DNA of 64,000 nt from Petrocella atlantisensis (GCF_900538275.1 NZ_LR130778.1:558001-622000), one strand, 5' to 3'; counted from the first letter of the stretch, positions 24,593 to 35,693 are shown. Made by a program: numbers and translations. The notes: generated from the sequence alone by a model not told the origin.

Positions 24593-25821
24593 ATGGATAT
24601 TTTTATCGCAAGACAACCTATTTTTGACCGTAATCATAAAGTTTTTGCTTATGAACTCTTATATCGTAAAAATGATTCGAATGCGTTTGATGGCTCCGTC
24701 GCTTCGGATGTTGCCACTTCTATTTTATTGATGAACAGCTACTTAAACTTTGGAATCCAGCATCTTGTCGGGACAAAAAAAGCTTTTATCAACTTTGATA
24801 AGCAACTCATTCTTAACGAAATCCCCCTACTTTTGAACACTGAACATGTCGTCATTGAACTATTAGAGGATATCATACCTGATCAAAATTTTCTTAACAA
24901 AATTGAAAGCCTAAAAAATAATAACTATGTATTAGCTTTAGATGACTATGTTGAAAGCTATGCGTACCCAGAAGTAACGACGCTTTGTGACATTATTAAA
25001 GTAGAATTTATGGGTACCTCTAGGGAAGCCATTGAAAGAATTTGTACTCAATTAAAATCAAAAGGCAAACAACTTCTAGCCGAAAAGGTTGAAAACAGAG
25101 ATGAGTTTGAATGGGCTAAATCCATTGGATTCGACTATTTTCAAGGGTATTTTTTCTCAAAGCCTGCGATGGTCAAATCCAAATCCATTCAGGACAGCTC
25201 TTCCCAATATATTCGCCTTATGTCAGAAATGCATGCCAAAGAGCTGTACTATAAGAAAATTTCTCAAATCATTGAAATGGACATCGCCTTAACTTATAAA
25301 CTTCTAAAGCTTGTGAACTCAAAATTTGTTCAAAATCAAAAAATCAACAGCATTCAACATGCCTTGTCCATACTGGGTATCAAAACTTCAAGAGAGTGGT
25401 TAAGCCTTGCTACGATACAAAGCTTGTCTTCAGTCGAAACCAATCAATTGGTCATCACATCTATGGTAAGAGCCCATCTTTTAGAATTGATTGCAAAAAA
25501 CTCAGTTCAAAAAAAGAATCACAAGAGATGTCACTAATTGGCCTGCTTTCTGTTCTTGATGTTCTGTTAGAAAAAAAAATGGAAGATCTACTCCTAGACC
25601 TTCCTGTATCTGATGATATTAAAAATACGTTACTAGGTTATGACACACCTTATTCCTGTGCCTACAAACTATGTCTTACTTATGAAAGAGGCGAGTTTGA
25701 TCAATTGGAAGGTTGCAGTGCCCTCATGGGTTACGATCTAACACAACTAACCTCCCATTATGTTCAAGCTGTCAAATGGGCCGATGAACTACATACATTA
25801 CTCCAAGTGCCTTCTCAGTGA
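24593..25821 (+). pseudogene. EAL-HDOD (YuxH-like) signalling protein with a single frameshift
   Basis: An intact product would be about 409 residues. It has a degenerate EAL domain (MDIFIARQPIFDRNHKVFAYE, where the EAL triad is ELL; also DDYVESYAYPE) in about 1-200 and an HDOD domain in 210-400. Enzyme activity toward c-di-GMP is unlikely; such proteins usually act as adaptors. The first frame stops at 25537; inserting one A in the A6 run at 25495-25500 continues into the second frame, which runs to 25821. AGGAGG is just before the ATG. I cannot tell real decay from a sequence error. Confidence 0.82.
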
Positions 25822-25845
25822 TACTTTTATAATATTCCTATCACT
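25817..25845. terminator. Palindrome between convergent genes
   Basis: AGTGATA and TATCACT form a 7-bp stem around 15 nt, overlapping the stop codon of the EAL-HDOD gene and abutting purD. It may be a weak bidirectional terminator; T tracts are short. Confidence 0.35.
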
Positions 25846-27104
25846 TATTTGATACCGATATCGGTTCTGTATTGTTTGTTCTCAAATTCAATCTCAGACA
25901 CAGCCTTATAAGCCGTTTTTCTTGCATCTTCCATTGAATCTCCAAAGGCTGTCACACCAAGGACACGACCGCCATTAGTAACAACTCGGTCTCCCTCTTT
26001 TTTTGTACCGGCATGAAAAACGACAACATCGTCTTTCTTTTTTTGTTTTTCTAAACCGGTAATAGTATAACCCTTCTCATATGCTATAGGGTAGCCTCCA
26101 GACGCCATAACAACACATACCGTTGGTCTATTGTCCCACTTAAGTTCAATCTCATCTAATCGACCGTCAATGGCCGCTTCCAAAACATCAAATAAATCCG
26201 TTTTTAGCTTTGGTAATACAACTTGTGCTTCTGGATCTCCAAATCTTGCATTGTATTCAAGCACCTTAATCCCCTGTGGTGTTAGCATCAAACCAAAGAA
26301 TATAATCCCTGTAAAGGATCTTCCTTCCGCTTTCATGGCTTTCAAGCTGGGCTCAAATATGGTTTTCATGGCTACTTCGTGCATTTCCTTCGTATAATAC
26401 CTGCTGGGAGAAAAAGTGCCCATACCACCCGTATTTGGTCCTTCATCGTTATCAAAAGCACGCTTATGATCTTGAGCACTTACCATGGGTAAAACATGCT
26501 CTCCATCACAAAATGATAATACTGAAACTTCCGGTCCGGTCATGAATTCTTCCACCACCATGACTTTTCCTGCATCACCAAACTTCTGGGCTATCATAAT
26601 CTCATCTACACCCGCCAAAGCTTCTTCTTGGGTCTCACAAATCAAAACACCTTTGCCAAGGGCCAATCCATCTGCTTTAAGAACTGTAGGATATGAGCAG
26701 GTCTTAAGATAAGCTTTTGCTTGATCTGGATTTTCAAAAACTTCATAACCGGCTGTTGGAATATTGTATTTTTTCATTAGGTCTTTGGCAAAAACTTTAC
26801 TGCCTTCAAGTATGGCAGCATTTTTTCTTGGACCAAAAATACGTAAGCCATTAGACGCAAAGATATCCACAACGCCTAGCATCAATGGATCATCCATCCC
26901 CACGACTGTCAAATCAATGGCTTTTTCAAGGGCAAACTCAAGAAGCCCTTTTACATCCGTTGCTGATATATCCACACAGCTTGCCATTTCCATGATACCT
27001 GCATTGCCCGGGGCACAATAGATCTCAGTTACTTTTTTACTCTGTGCAAGTTTCCATACAATGGCATGTTCACGGCCGCCACCACCGATAACAAGTACTT
27101 TCAT
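25845..27104 (-). CDS. purD: Phosphoribosylamine-glycine ligase
   Basis: PurD joins glycine to phosphoribosylamine with ATP, step 2 of purine synthesis. The 419-residue ATP-grasp enzyme begins MKVLVIGGGGREHAIVW and has LKADGLALGKGV, the glycine-rich loop GPNTGGMGTFSP, and RFGDPE near the end, as in other PurD. The start is set at 27104, where GGAG is well placed; the longer frame to 27185 runs into purN. It is the last gene of the pur operon, 50 bp after purN. Confidence 0.96.
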   Translation of the reverse strand: MKVLVIGGGGREHAIVWKLAQSKKVTEIYCAPGNAGIMEMASCVDISATDVKGLLEFALEKAIDLTVVGMDDPLMLGVVDIFASNGLRIFGPRKNAAILEGSKVFAKDLMKKYNIPTAGYEVFENPDQAKAYLKTCSYPTVLKADGLALGKGVLICETQEEALAGVDEIMIAQKFGDAGKVMVVEEFMTGPEVSVLSFCDGEHVLPMVSAQDHKRAFDNDEGPNTGGMGTFSPSRYYTKEMHEVAMKTIFEPSLKAMKAEGRSFTGIIFFGLMLTPQGIKVLEYNARFGDPEAQVVLPKLKTDLFDVLEAAIDGRLDEIELKWDNRPTVCVVMASGGYPIAYEKGYTITGLEKQKKKDDVVVFHAGTKKEGDRVVTNGGRVLGVTAFGDSMEDARKTAYKAVSEIEFENKQYRTDIGIK

Positions 27105-27153
27105 CTTGACTCCAATCCTTGATTCGTTTATAGATACAACTTTATATGCTCTA

Positions 27154-27786
27154 TTATATAAGCTTTTTCTTATACACTCTACCATCTCTTACTTCCAATT
27201 GGCCCTTAGCAATTTGATTAATCACTTCCGGTAACAACTGCCATTCTGCTTCTTCCATAATGCGCTTTTGTAGTGTTTCCGCCGTATCTGTTTCTAAGAC
27301 TTCAACTGTTTTTTGGGCAACAATGGGACCGGTATCTGTACCCTCGTCTACAAAGTGTATGGTTGCACCTGATACTTTAACGCCCCGCTCAAGGGCTGCC
27401 TCATGAACTCTAAGACCATAGAAGCCATCTCCTGAAAACGCCGGTAAAAGAGATGGATGCACATTGATAATTCTATTCCTATAGGCGTTAATGAACCGAC
27501 TGCCAAGTACGACTAAATAGCCTGCCAGTACCACCAGATCTACTTCTAATGCTTGAAAATGATCAATTAATGCTTGATCGAATGCTTCTCGCGTTTCATA
27601 TGTTATTGGGCTGATCCAAGAGGTTGATAGACCATGCTTCTTAGCTCTTTCTAGAGCATAGGCCTTTTTCCTATTACTTACCACTGTTACAATTTTTGCA
27701 TTTTTTATTTCTTGATTCTCGATACGATCAATAATGGCTTGCAGATTGGTTCCGCCACCTGATACTAATATACCGACTTTTAACAT
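27154..27786 (-). CDS. purN: Phosphoribosylglycinamide formyltransferase
   Basis: PurN transfers a formyl group from 10-formyl-tetrahydrofolate to GAR. The 210-residue protein has the formyltransferase core: [13 protein letters not shown]-like start ([14 protein letters not shown]), [11 protein letters not shown], the catalytic [12 protein letters not shown] and [12 protein letters not shown]. It overlaps purM by 7 bp. It links this operon to the folate genes elsewhere in the window. Confidence 0.96.
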   Translation of the reverse strand: MLKVGILVSGGGTNLQAIIDRIENQEIKNAKIVTVVSNRKKAYALERAKKHGLSTSWISPITYETREAFDQALIDHFQALEVDLVVLAGYLVVLGSRFINAYRNRIINVHPSLLPAFSGDGFYGLRVHEAALERGVKVSGATIHFVDEGTDTGPIVAQKTVEVLETDTAETLQKRIMEEAEWQLLPEVINQIAKGQLEVRDGRVYKKKLI

Positions 27787-28805
27787 AATTCCACTCCTGA
27801 TTGACCTTGTTTTACTTCTCCAATGACATATGCTTTTTCACCTATAGATTCAAGGGCCTTAATCGCCTGATCCACCTCACTTGGAGCTAGAGCCACAATC
27901 ATGCCAATCCCCATATTAAAAGTGTTATACATGGCTTCCTGCTTGATATCTCCTAGGGCTTGCATGACATTGAAGATTGGATGCACCGGCCAAGTACCCA
28001 GTTGTATCTTGGCATAACAATCCATCGGTAACATTCTTGGTATGTTTTCAATAAATCCGCCACCGGTAATATGGCTGATGGCTTTTATCTTAACGGCTTC
28101 TTTTAAAGTTTTGATCATCTTGACATAAATCTTTGTCGGTACAAGAAGGGCTTCTCCAAGATTGGTATCAAGACCGGCTACTTCAAGCGCTAATTTCTCC
28201 CTTGTCGGATTAAAAAGTTTTCTGACCAGGGAATACCCATTACTATGAATACCCGATGAAGGTAGACCGAGTAATACATCCCCCTCCTTTATGTCCTTGC
28301 CATCGATCACATCTTTTTTATCAACAATACCAACTGAAAATCCTGCCAAATCGTATTCATTTTCAGGATAAAATCCCGGCATTTCCGCCGTTTCTCCACC
28401 AATCAAAGCTGCACCCGATTGTCGACAACCCTCAGCTATACCGCCTACGATGGTGGCGATTTTTTCCGGAACATTTTTGCCGCAAGCTATATAATCTAAA
28501 AAGAATAAGGGTTCTGCTCCTGCACATATAATATCATTCACACACATAGCAACAGCATCAATGCCGATGGTATCATGTCGATCCAGTTCAAATGCAATCT
28601 TTAATTTCGTACCGACACCGTCTGTACCGGAAACCAATATCGGCTCTTCCATCTTATGCTTAGCCAGTGAGAAAAGCCCTCCAAATCCGCCTAAATCCGT
28701 CACCACTTCTTCTCGCATCGTCGTTTTAACATGTGCTTTCATCAGTTCAACTGCCTTGTAGCCTGCTTCCACATCTACACCGGCTGACTTATAATCTATT
28801 GACAT
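27780..28805 (-). CDS. purM: Phosphoribosylformylglycinamidine cyclo-ligase (AIR synthetase)
   Basis: PurM closes the imidazole ring with ATP. The 341-residue protein has the family features [54 protein letters not shown] and [14 protein letters not shown]. It overlaps purF upstream by 10 bp and purN downstream by 7 bp, showing translational coupling. Confidence 0.97.
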   Translation of the reverse strand: MSIDYKSAGVDVEAGYKAVELMKAHVKTTMREEVVTDLGGFGGLFSLAKHKMEEPILVSGTDGVGTKLKIAFELDRHDTIGIDAVAMCVNDIICAGAEPLFFLDYIACGKNVPEKIATIVGGIAEGCRQSGAALIGGETAEMPGFYPENEYDLAGFSVGIVDKKDVIDGKDIKEGDVLLGLPSSGIHSNGYSLVRKLFNPTREKLALEVAGLDTNLGEALLVPTKIYVKMIKTLKEAVKIKAISHITGGGFIENIPRMLPMDCYAKIQLGTWPVHPIFNVMQALGDIKQEAMYNTFNMGIGMIVALAPSEVDQAIKALESIGEKAYVIGEVKQGQSGVELC

Positions 28806-30199
28806 CCTTTTGCCTCCTCATCTACGATTTCTACCGGATAATTGCCTGTAAAACAACCGGTACAGAATTCACACCCAGCTCCTTTAAAGGTTGATAATAA
28901 ACCTTCTCTACTGATATACCCAACACTGTCTGCACAGATGAGGTCACGTATCTCATCCAAGCTGTGGGTGCTGGCAATCAAGTTTTCCCGTTCCGGCGTA
29001 TCAATACCAAAATAGCAGGAGTATTTAACCGGCGGGGAACTGACCCTAACATGAACCTCTGTTGCACCGGCTTCTCGTAATAGATTCACAATTCTTCTGC
29101 TGGTTGTACCCCTAACAATGGAATCATCAATCATAATGACCCTTTTGCCATTTATCTGACTTCTTATGGGGTTTAACTTCAGATGAACAGCGAGTTCTCT
29201 AAGACCTTGGCTTGGTGCGATAAACGTTCTTCCAACATAGCGGTTTTTCATAAATCCATCTACAAGAGGTATACCGGAGGCTGCTGCAAATCCATGGGCT
29301 GCACCCAGTCCCGAATCCGGCACCCCAACAATAACATCTGCTTCTACAGGATGCTCCTCAAAAAGAACTTTTCCAGCTCTAAAACGTGCTTCATAGACCT
29401 CTAATGACTCAATCACCGAGTCCGGTCTTGCAAAATATATATATTCAAAGCTACACATAGCCGACTGCTTTTTCTTATTGGTTTGAATGGATTCTAGACC
29501 TTTTTCTTTGCTAATGACAATAATCTCTCCAGGATCTACATCCCTTACAAGGTCAACGCCTAATGCATCAAATGCACAAGATTCAGATGAGAAAACAAAA
29601 GAATCTTCTTTTTTACCCATCACAAGAGGACGCATGCCAAAGGGATCTCTCGCTGCAATAAGTTTATGAGGGGTCATGATTACAAGGGCATAAGCACCTT
29701 TTATAATTGACATAACTTCAACAAGGGCCTCTTCTATAGAGTTGTATTTAATCCTTGCTCTGGATAATAAGGCCGCTATAACCTCTGAGTCTGTTGTTGT
29801 TTGAAATATTGTGCCTTTTGCCTCAAGTTCTTTGCGTAAGGTATCCGCATTGGTTAGGTTGCCGTTATGTGCCAAAGCCATATGCCCCTTGGTGTATTTA
29901 ATAACGAGGGGTTGAGCGTTTTCCACCAGACTTGATCCGGTGGTGGAATACCTGACATGGCCAATACCTGAATGACCGTTCAGATAATCCAGTACGTTGT
30001 CATCAAATATATCTGCAACCATACCCATTTCTTTTCTATATACAATGGTTCCATTATTGTTGACGGCAATACCGGCACTTTCTTGGCCTCTATGTTGTAA
30101 GGCAAATAAGCCATAATATACCATTCTTGAAGTGTCAAACTCATTGTTATTGTACACGCCAAATACACCGCATTCTTCTTGTAATTTATCCTGCCACAT
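28796..30199 (-). CDS. purF: Amidophosphoribosyltransferase
   Basis: PurF makes phosphoribosylamine from PRPP and glutamine, the committing step. The 467-residue protein has a 9-residue propeptide before the nucleophile in [10 protein letters not shown] (Cys10), the glutaminase segment [10 protein letters not shown], the PRPP-loop [18 protein letters not shown], and four cysteines (for example CEFCTGC near the end) for the Fe-S cluster of the Bacillus-type enzyme. Both the propeptide and the cluster ligands are intact. Confidence 0.97.
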   Translation of the reverse strand: MWQDKLQEECGVFGVYNNNEFDTSRMVYYGLFALQHRGQESAGIAVNNNGTIVYRKEMGMVADIFDDNVLDYLNGHSGIGHVRYSTTGSSLVENAQPLVIKYTKGHMALAHNGNLTNADTLRKELEAKGTIFQTTTDSEVIAALLSRARIKYNSIEEALVEVMSIIKGAYALVIMTPHKLIAARDPFGMRPLVMGKKEDSFVFSSESCAFDALGVDLVRDVDPGEIIVISKEKGLESIQTNKKKQSAMCSFEYIYFARPDSVIESLEVYEARFRAGKVLFEEHPVEADVIVGVPDSGLGAAHGFAAASGIPLVDGFMKNRYVGRTFIAPSQGLRELAVHLKLNPIRSQINGKRVIMIDDSIVRGTTSRRIVNLLREAGATEVHVRVSSPPVKYSCYFGIDTPERENLIASTHSLDEIRDLICADSVGYISREGLLSTFKGAGCEFCTGCFTGNYPVEIVDEEAKGCQ

Positions 30200-30231
30200 A
30201 ATTTCCTCCGAGAGTTCCCTTGATAAGTTGT

Positions 30232-30948
30232 CTAGTTGTCGTGAACCAATAAGCGGTTCATAACTTCTTGATAAGCGTCCTCTACATCCCCAAGGTTCCT
30301 TCTGAATCTATCTTTATCTAATTTTTTATTGGTGATGGCATCCCAAAAACGACAGGTGTCCGGTGATATTTCGTCAGCCAGTATGATTTGTCCTTTGGAT
30401 GTTTTTCCAAACTCAACCTTAAAATCTATGAGTTCAATATTGACTTCTTCCAAATGTGCTGTCAAAGCTTCATTGATTCTAAAAGCATAAGCTTCAATCA
30501 TGTCTAGCTCTTCTTTTGTTGCAATATCCAGTGCAAAAATATGATAATCATTGATCATTGGGTCGCCAAGTTCATCGTTTTTGTAGGAATACTCAAGGAC
30601 TGTCTTATTCAGTCTTGTACCTTCTTCAAGGCCCAATCTCTTACTCAAAGAACCCGCAGCAAAATTTCTTACAATTACTTCCAAAGGAATGATTGTCACT
30701 TTTTCGACCACTGTTTCCCTGTCATTGAGCTCTTCAATAAAGTGGGTCGGTATGCCTTTTGTCTCTAACATCTTCATGAAGTAATTTGACAAACGGTTAT
30801 TGACAATCCCTTTTGCTTCGATAACCCCTTTTTTTGCCCCATTAAAAGCGGTTGCATCATCTTTATAAGATACAATCAGCTTATTTTCTTCATCGGTCAT
30901 GTAGACTTTTTTTGCTTTACCTTCGTATAACAATGCTTTCTTTTCCAT
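30232..30948 (-). CDS. purC: SAICAR synthetase
   Basis: PurC condenses CAIR with aspartate. The 238-residue enzyme begins [16 protein letters not shown] and has [25 protein letters not shown] and [14 protein letters not shown], all conserved. The start is at 30948 with GGAGG 6 bases upstream; the longer frame to 30984 has no such site. It lies between purE and purF with gaps of 52 and 32 bp. Confidence 0.96.
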   Translation of the reverse strand: MEKKALLYEGKAKKVYMTDEENKLIVSYKDDATAFNGAKKGVIEAKGIVNNRLSNYFMKMLETKGIPTHFIEELNDRETVVEKVTIIPLEVIVRNFAAGSLSKRLGLEEGTRLNKTVLEYSYKNDELGDPMINDYHIFALDIATKEELDMIEAYAFRINEALTAHLEEVNIELIDFKVEFGKTSKGQIILADEISPDTCRFWDAITNKKLDKDRFRRNLGDVEDAYQEVMNRLLVHDN

Positions 30949-31000
30949 TCTTTCCTCCATGTTGTCATAAAACAATTCGATCAATGTTTCAATTTATCCT

Positions 31001-31516
31001 CTACATCTTATCAAGATACGCTTCGTATCCTATATCTTCTATGTGTCCTGCTTTTTCTTCTACCATTGTTTCTAGTGACTTTTTATACGTCATGACCCTT
31101 GTATGATAGACATCATCAAAGCTGCCTAATATTTGAGCAGCCAGTAGTCCGGCATTTTTAGCACCATTTATGGCTACCGTTGCAACCGGTATACCTGGTG
31201 GCATCTGGACAATTGAATATAGGGAATCAACCCCACTTAAACTGCTCGATTTAACCGGAACACCAATAACCGGAACCGTGGTTAAAGCGGCTACCATACC
31301 AGGAAGATGGGCTGCCCCTCCTGCACCGGCAATAATAACTTTTAAACCTCTTTTTTTCGCCTCTTTTGCATAGGTATACATGCGTTCCGGCGTTCTATGG
31401 GCTGAAACGATGGTAAGTTCATAAGGTACCTTTAACACATCCAATATTTTGGCCGCTTCTGACATAACAGGAAGGTCTGAGTCACTTCCCATAATAATTC
31501 CAATTAAAGGTTGCAT
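31001..31516 (-). CDS. purE: N5-carboxyaminoimidazole ribonucleotide mutase
   Basis: PurE converts N5-CAIR to CAIR. The 171-residue protein has [13 protein letters not shown] at the start, [10 protein letters not shown] near residue 40 and [14 protein letters not shown] near 65, the class I PurE signature. It follows purK by 9 bp, as expected since PurK supplies its substrate. Confidence 0.97.
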   Translation of the reverse strand: MQPLIGIIMGSDSDLPVMSEAAKILDVLKVPYELTIVSAHRTPERMYTYAKEAKKRGLKVIIAGAGGAAHLPGMVAALTTVPVIGVPVKSSSLSGVDSLYSIVQMPPGIPVATVAINGAKNAGLLAAQILGSFDDVYHTRVMTYKKSLETMVEEKAGHIEDIGYEAYLDKM

Positions 31517-31525
31517 ACATATCTC

Positions 31526-32674
31526 CTATTCTTCATTTATGATTTTGATTTTTGAAAAAGCCAATTCTGCAGCTTCTCTTGCTTCATCTACAGTTGAACC
31601 GATTGCTGTTATATGTCCCATTTTACGGTTGGGTTTCACCTCTTTTTTTCCATACAGATGCACCTTTGCTTTTGAGATTTGACAAGCATGCATTAGTCCG
31701 ATGACGCTACAAGTCCCTGTGGCTTCCCCTAATAGATTTTTCATGACCACCGGCGTTCTAAGTGTCACATCACCTAGAGGTAGCCCGACGATTGCTCTGA
31801 TATGGTTTTCAAATTGAGAGGTTAGGCAGGCTTCGATGGTATAGTGCCCGGAATTATGGGGTCTAGGTGCTACTTCATTCACATAGAGTTCTTCATCATG
31901 AGTCACAAACAATTCAACGCAAAACATACCAACGCCATGAAAAATGTTCATAACCTCGGTTACCATTGCCATAGCCCTCTTCGTGCAGTCGTCAGATATA
32001 TTTGCAGGTACTGCCGTTTCATCTAATATGCTGTTCACATGCTTGTTTTCGCCCACCGGATAAATAACCAAGTCGCCTTCTATACCCCTACAAGCCAGTA
32101 CAGATATCTCCTTGTCAAAGTCGACGAATCTTTCTACCATTAGTGGGTGTTTCCCGCCACCCAGTTGCTCATAAGCGTTTGTAACATCCTTCGCTTCTTT
32201 AATTAAGAAATTGCCTTTACCGTCATAACCACCTGTACTGGTTTTTAGCATCATTGGATAGCCAAAGATTTGACCTATACGGTGAATGTCAGATCTCTGT
32301 TTGACTTCATAAAAATCCGGAACAGGTACCCCACCTTCCAGTAAACTTTTTTTCTGACTGAATTTGTTTTGAATAACAGCCAAACTCTCAGGTGTAGGAT
32401 AAATAGCGTGGCCTTCTTTTTCCAGTTCTTTCAGAATAGCTACATGAATATGTTCAAATTCATAAGTGATGACATCCACTTTATTAGCCAGCACACGGAT
32501 GGCATCCACATCATCAAAATCCGCAACAATATGTTCATCCGATATGGCATGAGATGGGCAGTCTTTTGTCGGATCCAAAGTTACGATATAATAGCCATAA
32601 CGTTTTGCATCCAGAATCATCATCTTACCAAGTTGTCCGCCGCCTATGATACCTATTCTCTTAAGCTCACTCAT
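31526..32674 (-). CDS. purK: N5-carboxyaminoimidazole ribonucleotide synthase
   Basis: PurK is an ATP-grasp enzyme that carboxylates AIR using bicarbonate. The 382-residue protein starts with the nucleotide fold IGIIGGGQLGKMM and has KTSTGGYDGKGNF and VNEVAPRPHNSGHYTIEA. It is the first gene of the purKECFMND operon. The pathway genes purL/Q/S, purB and purH are not in the window. Confidence 0.97.
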   Translation of the reverse strand: MSELKRIGIIGGGQLGKMMILDAKRYGYYIVTLDPTKDCPSHAISDEHIVADFDDVDAIRVLANKVDVITYEFEHIHVAILKELEKEGHAIYPTPESLAVIQNKFSQKKSLLEGGVPVPDFYEVKQRSDIHRIGQIFGYPMMLKTSTGGYDGKGNFLIKEAKDVTNAYEQLGGGKHPLMVERFVDFDKEISVLACRGIEGDLVIYPVGENKHVNSILDETAVPANISDDCTKRAMAMVTEVMNIFHGVGMFCVELFVTHDEELYVNEVAPRPHNSGHYTIEACLTSQFENHIRAIVGLPLGDVTLRTPVVMKNLLGEATGTCSVIGLMHACQISKAKVHLYGKKEVKPNRKMGHITAIGSTVDEAREAAELAFSKIKIINEE

Positions 32675-32773
32675 GTTATAACCTCTTTTTCTGTCATACT
32701 GTCATAAGGGTCTTAAATACATAAAGTTCAGATAAAATGACATTTGGCTCACTTCACACGTCCTTTTAATGCT

Positions 32774-32850
32774 ATTCTACAGAGAAAATCGTGATTCGTC
32801 AACTGTTTTACCGAACATTTATATACTAACTCTCTTGAATATTCGGATTT
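32774..32850 (-). promoter_or_regulatory. Promoter of the pur operon with two PurBox-like sites
   Basis: On the minus strand TTGACG (32797-32802) and TAGAAT (32774-32779) are 17 bp apart. Just upstream lie TTTACCGAACATT (32807-32819), a full match to the Bacillus PurBox AWWWCCGAACWWT, and on the opposite strand AAATCCGAATATT (32838-32850), one mismatch in the core. The 18-bp gap is close to the 16-17 bp of Bacillus control sites. PurR itself is not encoded in the window. No purine riboswitch signature is seen in the leader. Confidence 0.65.
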
Positions 32851-32882
32851 ATTTTGTGTAAAATGACGTCATGACATACTTT

Positions 32883-32930
32883 TAATTAAAAAACAGCAAC
32901 CTTAGATTATCGTCTTCGGTCACTGCTTCT
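32883..32930 (-). terminator. Terminator after the 211-residue membrane protein gene
   Basis: AGCAGTGACC pairs with GGTTGCTGTT (three G-T pairs) around a 16-nt loop, followed by T6 on the minus strand, just before the pur promoter region. Confidence 0.7.
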
Positions 32931-32939
32931 ATGTGATGC

Positions 32940-33575
32940 TTACTCTCCTATTAAATAATTTAATACTCTAATAATATCTTCTTTATGATTGCTTAGGGCA
33001 TAGACACCAATATAATAGTTTTCATCTTCCTCTTGTATCAATGGGCGCAACTTCGGGAAAAAATCCAGCGCCATAAGGCATTTCCCATCTATATCTTTTG
33101 CGCCAAGTGCTTCAAGGCGCTTAATTAAATCAGCACCTTCCGGGTCATCTTTCATCTCCTCTATAGACATGAAAAATTTGTTCTCCGTAAGAAATTCCTT
33201 ATTCTCTTCGTCAATAATTAGGATATCTAGGGCCTTAACCGATGATTTTCCCATGAATCTTGCTTCACTGGTCATGGAGGTGGTTGGGTTGACCTCCGGG
33301 TTAATCTCTAAAAACTCTATCATTAAAGCTTCATTTTCTTCACCATTCATGACTTGCTGGTTCAAAGTATCTTCAAGCTGCCTAGCATAGACCATATCAT
33401 GGCTTTTTGTCCTAATGGTGATGTCCATGACAATATCTGGTTCCGGGTTTAACCAGTACGTATTTACAAGAGAACTTAATATCAATATAACCGCTATACT
33501 AAATAGTATGTGCACCTTGTAATATGCCCATATATGTTCTATTTTCTCCGATCTGTTCATCGTTTTCCAAGTCAT
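32940..33575 (-). CDS. Single-pass membrane protein of unknown function
   Basis: This 211-residue protein has a basic N terminus (TWKTMNRSEKIEHIWAYYK), one membrane helix at about residues 21-43 (ILFSIAVILILSSLVNTYWL) and an outside or cytosolic domain of about 165 residues, rich in Asp/Glu. The N-terminal 'W..M...EK..HIW.YYK' pattern before a helix is seen in many small Clostridia membrane proteins. I recognise no enzyme motif. It follows the M29 peptidase gene by 33 bp on the same strand, so co-transcription is likely. Function not assigned. Confidence 0.75.
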   Translation of the reverse strand: MTWKTMNRSEKIEHIWAYYKVHILFSIAVILILSSLVNTYWLNPEPDIVMDITIRTKSHDMVYARQLEDTLNQQVMNGEENEALMIEFLEINPEVNPTTSMTSEARFMGKSSVKALDILIIDEENKEFLTENKFFMSIEEMKDDPEGADLIKRLEALGAKDIDGKCLMALDFFPKLRPLIQEEDENYYIGVYALSNHKEDIIRVLNYLIGE

Positions 33576-33608
33576 AGTTCCTCCAGCAAAAAACCTTTTC
33601 TACATGGT

Positions 33609-35693
33609 TTATTTTACGTCTTCGTCATCAAAAGGTTGATTAAGTGCTTCTGTCCCAGGAAGTACAAAACGACCACCAGCAATAATGGTATAAGGGCTAC
33701 CAGCATAATCATAGCCTATGATTGAATCCAGCTCATCATAAGGAATGGTAATATCCGTATGACAATACGTATAAGCATCCTCTGGTTTTGTTGTTCTCAG
33801 TTTCGTTTTTTCATTTTCCCTAGCAATCATCTCTTTACCATCCGGATTGAATATTTGTTGTTCTTCCCCCCACACAAAACAGGTGTCACCAATGGCAAAG
33901 TGAGGTCCTGTCTTTTCTCCAATCAGAATGGGCAATAAGGCGTGAATGCTATATTTTTTCGCCATCATATAAGCAACTGTGTTAGTACCAATGGCAAACT
34001 CCCCAAGAGGTAATGTTGCGTGAGGATAAAGAAGGGTCTCTTCAATATAAGTAAGGTTTTCTTGTTCTGTTTCAAAATTCTTACAGGCATATTTTACAAC
34101 CATGCCCTCTTTGAACCATAATTTAAGATCTTTGTACCTTAATCCCGTCAGAAAAATGTCTTTAACATGAAGGAGTCCTTCCGTACTTGAGAGGACCGGT
34201 GTTGTATAGACCTCCCCCACCGGTACATTTACATCTGCAGTGCAGTTATCAAATTTCGTCTGTGTTTTGGGATCTGTTAAAGGCATAAGTTGAACTTTTA
34301 TATCGGTCATATTCTGACCGGCCCCTTTGACCACCACATAATCTGTCTGGTCTAGCGCATCGATGATTGTCTGTTGTATATCTTCATACATTTTCTGATC
34401 CAATGTGTTTACTTTTATGGTTGCCGCAAATATAGCTTTGTAATCCTTACCGATACTCGGCACCGGATAATCATTAATGGTAAAACTATAGGAAGAACCC
34501 GGTAAATACTTGCCTTGTATATTTTTCACTGCCACCGTATGCTGACTTATAAGATCTGTCATCGTTTTATCATAGGTCATATTGGCTTCATGATTCTTAG
34601 GCTCAAAAGGTAAATTACCAAAAACCTCCATTAGGGCCAAGCCTGCATACACACTGGTTTCTTCTTTGTATTTTTCAAAGATATCTTTTTTGATGTGATA
34701 AATCCTATCTAAATATGTCCCATCTAGATAAATAGCATTGCTAAATCGATGGTCGTATTCCATTTGTTCATTGGGCTTTGTATTACACAGTCTCGGTCTT
34801 TGTGCACCTTTGAGCTCATAGTATACAATCGGTTTTAATCCTAATGCTTTAAAATTATCATTCGCTTTTTTTATAATTCGTTCAAACCCAAGATGATAGG
34901 TTAAAAGTATGCTTTTCTTATGGTCAAATATTTTCTTTTCCCTTTTATACCCACGCATAAAGGCTTCTGAAAAAGTATTCGCAATCAGGTCAATTTGCTC
35001 TTCATCCATGCTTAAGATATGCTTTGCGCTCTCGATTTCGTTGGTACCTACATACATACCGTATCTAAATAGATACCTTAAGTCTTCATGGTCATAATCT
35101 GTTATAATGTGGCTGTAAGTATCAAATTCCGGTGATATGAGTCTTAACCAATGATGCTCTTCAAGGGTTCTTGCGTGTTCTAATAACTGATCTCTCACAA
35201 TAGAACCAAGTGTTTCAACTTTTCGCTCCTCACGAAGCAGAATATGCTTATACAGCAATAAAAAAAGTTCATTATAGACCATCATATCATAATGACGGTC
35301 TTCGTATGCAAAGCCCACAAACTGACGGATCATAAAATTAAAACCAGATAAGAATCTACCCATATCTAAACCAAAAATATCGCAGGCATAAGTGGGATTC
35401 ACAAAACTCGTGCTATAATTACCATCATTAATGTCGCCATAAAGGTCATGATTCATCAAAAGTAAGGTCTCAAAATCATAATCTTCAAAATAGGTGGGGT
35501 TTTTGATGGCTTCGTTGTGGGCCATCATAGCCATCATAAACGTACCGACTTTCTTAAAATATCGGTGGTAGTGGTTCTTGGTTTCCTGCTGCCCTATCTC
35601 AATGAGACAATCTGCTATTGCTTTTTTCGAGGCTTCGTATCGTTCATTGGCCCATGTATTGGAGGCTGTGTACACTGCATTTGTCGGTCTCAT
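33609..35693 (-). CDS. M29-family (AmpS/PepS-like) metallo-aminopeptidase, long form
   Basis: The C-terminal 370 residues hold the M29 dinuclear-metal aminopeptidase domain: NVPVGEVYTTPV (metal-binding Glu), LPLGEFAIGTN (second Glu), and H.A.G..C as PHFAIGDTCFVWG. At 694 residues it is nearly twice the usual 370-410, with an N-terminal region of about 310 residues rich in Tyr and His and containing no motif I know. It would trim N-terminal residues from peptides in the cytosol. It is 44 bp downstream of the M16C peptidase gene, so two peptidases are probably co-expressed. Confidence 0.82.
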   Translation of the reverse strand: MRPTNAVYTASNTWANERYEASKKAIADCLIEIGQQETKNHYHRYFKKVGTFMMAMMAHNEAIKNPTYFEDYDFETLLLMNHDLYGDINDGNYSTSFVNPTYACDIFGLDMGRFLSGFNFMIRQFVGFAYEDRHYDMMVYNELFLLLYKHILLREERKVETLGSIVRDQLLEHARTLEEHHWLRLISPEFDTYSHIITDYDHEDLRYLFRYGMYVGTNEIESAKHILSMDEEQIDLIANTFSEAFMRGYKREKKIFDHKKSILLTYHLGFERIIKKANDNFKALGLKPIVYYELKGAQRPRLCNTKPNEQMEYDHRFSNAIYLDGTYLDRIYHIKKDIFEKYKEETSVYAGLALMEVFGNLPFEPKNHEANMTYDKTMTDLISQHTVAVKNIQGKYLPGSSYSFTINDYPVPSIGKDYKAIFAATIKVNTLDQKMYEDIQQTIIDALDQTDYVVVKGAGQNMTDIKVQLMPLTDPKTQTKFDNCTADVNVPVGEVYTTPVLSSTEGLLHVKDIFLTGLRYKDLKLWFKEGMVVKYACKNFETEQENLTYIEETLLYPHATLPLGEFAIGTNTVAYMMAKKYSIHALLPILIGEKTGPHFAIGDTCFVWGEEQQIFNPDGKEMIARENEKTKLRTTKPEDAYTYCHTDITIPYDELDSIIGYDYAGSPYTIIAGGRFVLPGTEALNQPFDDEDVK

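Noticed and set aside
32675-32773. Purine riboswitch in the purK leader
   Set aside because: The conserved purine-aptamer loops were not found; only PurBox-like sites and a promoter are visible.
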